Source: Micavibrio aeruginosavorus ARL-13 (GTDB taxonomy: Bacteria; Pseudomonadota; Alphaproteobacteria; Micavibrionales; Micavibrionaceae). From it: a DNA stretch of 64,000 nt. Where the stretch lies: the NCBI RefSeq assembly GCF_000226315.1, contig NC_016026.1, positions 248,001-312,000 of the forward strand. Direction: 5' to 3'. The notes below the pieces were generated by a model. It was not told the DNA's origin, did no database searches, and saw only the letters and a list, made by a program, of their open reading frames with translations. Of the stretch, positions 62,227 through 64,000 are shown piece by piece (positions within the stretch are counted from its first letter, which is position 1; each line of letters opens with the position of its first letter). The position numbers were made by a program, and so were the translations under genes.

Positions 62227-63378
62227 TTATTCGCGCATTATTTTCTGGGCGATCATTTCCACGGGGCCTCGCAACCTATCAACGCCACTTATAATATATC
62301 CGGCTGTTACGTCCCGTGTTTTGTGGTTCATGAGGCGTTTGATTGTGAAATCCGATAGGTCCAAGCTCTCCGCTGTGGTTGCGAATGTTCTTCGCAAATC
62401 ATGGCAGGTCACTTGGATTCCGGTGTCAGCGTAAATTTTCCAGAGTGCCTTCTTGGGTTCCTGCAGGTGTCCGCTTTTACCGGAACCGGGAAAAACAAAC
62501 CTTTCCTTCGGGTATGTCTCGCGGCGGGCCTGTAGCATGTCATATAAATATGTGCTGAGGGGCAGCGTGAGCGAATCTCCGTTTTTTGTTTCCGGGATGT
62601 GTAGGGTTCGTTCGGCGAAATCAACGTTTTCCCAAAGCAATCCCGCCGCCTCGGACCGCCGCATTCCGGTAAGCAGCAGAGTAATAAGGTAATCCCGGTA
62701 CGTATCGTTCTCTAAATCCCGCACAGCGGCAAGCCAAGTCTGGATCTGGCTGGGTTTTAGGTGGTTTGTTCGCCGCCGCTCCTTGTTCCAGGCGCGCGCC
62801 TTGGTCAGGATATGAACGGGGTTGTTCGGGCACACGTCATAGACCGCGTAAGCGTGATTAAACAGCGCACTTAAAATGCGCATGGTCTTGTTGGCGGTGG
62901 ACTTGCCATTTTGTTCCGTAATCTCTCCGTGCCGCTTGCAGACCATGGTGGTCGTTATGTCTGTGAGGGGCCTGTTTTCCCATGTCGCCAGATAGAGCGA
63001 TATATAATAGGTGTAGTCCTTTTTCGTGCTCGGTTTCAGGTTTTTGTTTGTCCGGGTGTACGACTCCACGATGGCTTTTAAGGTTAATTCGCCGTCTTGG
63101 TTCGATTTTCCGGGATCTTCGGGGAAGGTGCCCTGCGCCATACTGCGCAAATGCTCAATCGCAATGGTGCGGGCCTGTTGCACCGTGAAAAGGGGATATT
63201 TCCCGATAGTTTTCCGCCTTGTGCGTCCGTTCATGTCCTTCTGCACGACGAAGGTTTTGCTGCGTTTACCGACCACAAGATAAAAACCGGGAAGGTCTTC
63301 ATCCGCGAAGGTCAATTGCCCGCTTGGGTTGTGTGGCGTCTTTTCGACGAACGCTTTGGTGATCTTCACGACGGCCAT
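62227..63378 (-). CDS. Tyrosine-type site-specific integrase
   Basis: This 383-residue recombinase has an N-terminal DUF4102-like arm-binding domain (LTFADEDLPGFYLVVGKRSKTF without the most usual start), a core-binding SAM-like domain (residues ~100-190), and a catalytic domain with TGMRRSEAAGL (first Arg), CHDLRRTFAT (His-x-x-Arg), LMNHKTRDVTAGYI (His and the nucleophilic Tyr). It is of the P4/prophage integrase type that uses tRNA genes. AAAGGAG lies before the ATG. It reads towards the island interior. Confidence 0.93.
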   Translation of the reverse strand: MAVVKITKAFVEKTPHNPSGQLTFADEDLPGFYLVVGKRSKTFVVQKDMNGRTRRKTIGKYPLFTVQQARTIAIEHLRSMAQGTFPEDPGKSNQDGELTLKAIVESYTRTNKNLKPSTKKDYTYYISLYLATWENRPLTDITTTMVCKRHGEITEQNGKSTANKTMRILSALFNHAYAVYDVCPNNPVHILTKARAWNKERRRTNHLKPSQIQTWLAAVRDLENDTYRDYLITLLLTGMRRSEAAGLLWENVDFAERTLHIPETKNGDSLTLPLSTYLYDMLQARRETYPKERFVFPGSGKSGHLQEPKKALWKIYADTGIQVTCHDLRRTFATTAESLDLSDFTIKRLMNHKTRDVTAGYIISGVDRLRGPVEMIAQKIMRE

Positions 63379-63760
63379 GGTGTCTCCTTTACTAACGCTT
63401 GAATAAGGCGCGCTTATAAAGTGAGCGGAGCAGGGTGAGCAAGAAAAAACGTCGGATAATCGAACTAAATCAATGCTTTATATTAATTAATCCAAAACAA
63501 AACAATGACATACAAAAGCGGCAGCGACCGATAAATTTTTACGGACAGGGGCGGGGTTTGAGGGCGGTGATGGATCACGGGGCGGTTGTATGAAAAATAC
63601 ATCCGCCTTGATTGTGCTGTTTTGTAGCGTACAATCTTTTCGAGAATTTGAAGTGTAGGTTAAGATCTACCCGCCGTTTTCCAGACTGTCACTATGGCCG
63701 TCGTGTTCGTCATCATAATTTCAGCGGAAGATAGTTTTCAGTTTTTAAAAGGCGAGATGC
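63379..63760. other. Gap right of the integrase; possible island end
   Basis: About 380 bp, AT-rich at 63430-63540. It should hold the integrase promoter and perhaps the right attachment site. I see no repeat of the tRNA-Thr 3' half and no gene here; a plus-strand frame at 63694 overlaps the next gene and looks like a shadow. Confidence 0.5.
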
Positions 63761-64000
63761 ATGAAAAAGTTTTTTATGGTTTGTGCAATACTAGGCATTA
63801 TGGCGACCATTGCTGTTGCAGGAATGATCCTGACCAAGAAAGCGCCGCCGTTTTACAAACGCAACGTCAAAATGACGGTCACAATTGAAACACCCGAAGG
63901 TGATGTTTCTGGTTCTGCCGTGCGTGAAATTGCCAATCAGGGAACGAACAGCAAGCTTGATTGGCCGGGCGGAAATCCGGCATCAGTCCGCGGCGAAGCT
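63761..64000 (+). CDS. Exported or membrane-anchored hypothetical protein, N-terminal part
   Basis: The frame is open from the ATG at 63761 to the window end (80 codons). It has an N-terminal hydrophobic helix (MVCAILGIMATIAVAGMIL) followed by KKAPPFYKRNVKMTVTIE and ETPEGDVSGSAVREIANQG. It is a single-pass or signal-bearing protein with a beta-strand start. AAGGCGAG precedes the start. Composition matches the host chromosome rather than the island, so it probably marks chromosomal DNA to the right of the island. Function unknown. Confidence 0.65.
   Translation, partial: MKKFFMVCAILGIMATIAVAGMILTKKAPPFYKRNVKMTVTIETPEGDVSGSAVREIANQGTNSKLDWPGGNPASVRGEA

Larger units (their letters stand above)
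53602..63378. mobile_element. Putative integrated island (P4-like satellite or integrative element) at tRNA-Thr
   Basis: The segment runs from the 3' end of tRNA-Thr(CGT) to the integrase gene. It holds cargo (Z1 ATPase, 176-aa protein, methyltransferase, FxLYD protein), a structured RNA, a P4-type primase-helicase, an AlpA-like regulator, an unknown basic protein and a tyrosine integrase. The first 3.8 kb are clearly AT-richer than the flanks; the primase and integrase parts are closer to the host in composition. No copy of the tRNA 3' end is seen right of the integrase, so the right boundary is not fixed; the stated end is the integrase start. Confidence 0.65.

Noticed and set aside
63515-63535. 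AGCGGCAGCGACCGAT as a right attachment site matching the tRNA end
   Set aside because: Only seven consecutive bases agree with the tRNA 3' end; too short to support an att repeat.

Overview
The window looks like the chromosome of a GC-rich alphaproteobacterium (about 55% GC by eye). It carries an aa3-type cytochrome oxidase cluster with the alphaproteobacterial DUF983, SURF1, TldD, IalB and M16 neighbours, a giant 180-kDa-class NAD-glutamate dehydrogenase, and an unusual load of exported proteases. That protease load would fit a predatory Micavibrio-like lineage, but this assignment is inference and no marker gene here proves it.

Layout. 0-12.4 kb: the start of a PAS protein, a periplasmic thiol-redox pair (DsbD/ScsB-like plus a redoxin), acetoacetyl-CoA synthetase, an aminotransferase, a SpoU methyltransferase, an IalB-like protein, an M23 endopeptidase, a GhrA-like reductase and a Rap1a/Tai-like protein. 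12.3-31.7 kb: cytochrome oxidase genes on the minus strand, in two blocks: ctaC-ctaD at the right, and ctaB - 41-aa membrane protein - ctaG - ctaE - DUF983 - SURF1 at the left. Between the blocks lie an M16 peptidase fused from two halves, tldD, pmbA and four tandem S41 proteases. 31.8-45 kb: two tandem divergent subtilase-like proteins, rsmE, ubiA, NAD-glutamate dehydrogenase, 3-hydroxybutyrate dehydrogenase and several unknowns. 45.2-52.9 kb: an operon for phenylalanine/tyrosine breakdown (hpd-fahA-maiA-phhA), an AMIN lipoprotein, an FAD oxidoreductase and a cold-shock protein.

53.4-63.4 kb is an accessory island next to tRNA-Thr(CGT). Reading from the tRNA it holds an AT-rich cassette (Z1-domain ATPase, 176-aa partner, and a convergent DNA methyltransferase), an FxLYD membrane protein, a dense cluster of hairpins that reads as a ~208-nt RNA with its own promoter and terminator, a P4-type primase-helicase, an AlpA/excisionase-like protein, an unknown basic protein and a tyrosine integrase. 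The order int - regulator - primase - cargo resembles phage-satellite or integrative elements. A 38-bp copy of the 5' half of the tRNA lies 136 bp upstream of the intact gene.

How genes work together. Phe/Tyr catabolism ends in fumarate and acetoacetate; the window also encodes acetoacetyl-CoA synthetase and 3-hydroxybutyrate dehydrogenase, which use that acetoacetate. The homogentisate dioxygenase step is not in the window. TldD/PmbA, M16, S41, S8-like and M23 enzymes together make a protein- and wall-degrading inventory, much of it exported. Three of the S41 genes share a promoter form (TTGACA, 17 bp, CTA-) and an ACAGGGA leader. The strongest candidates for something undescribed are the structured RNA of the island, the Z1/176-aa/methyltransferase cassette, and the S41 and S8-like tandem families.
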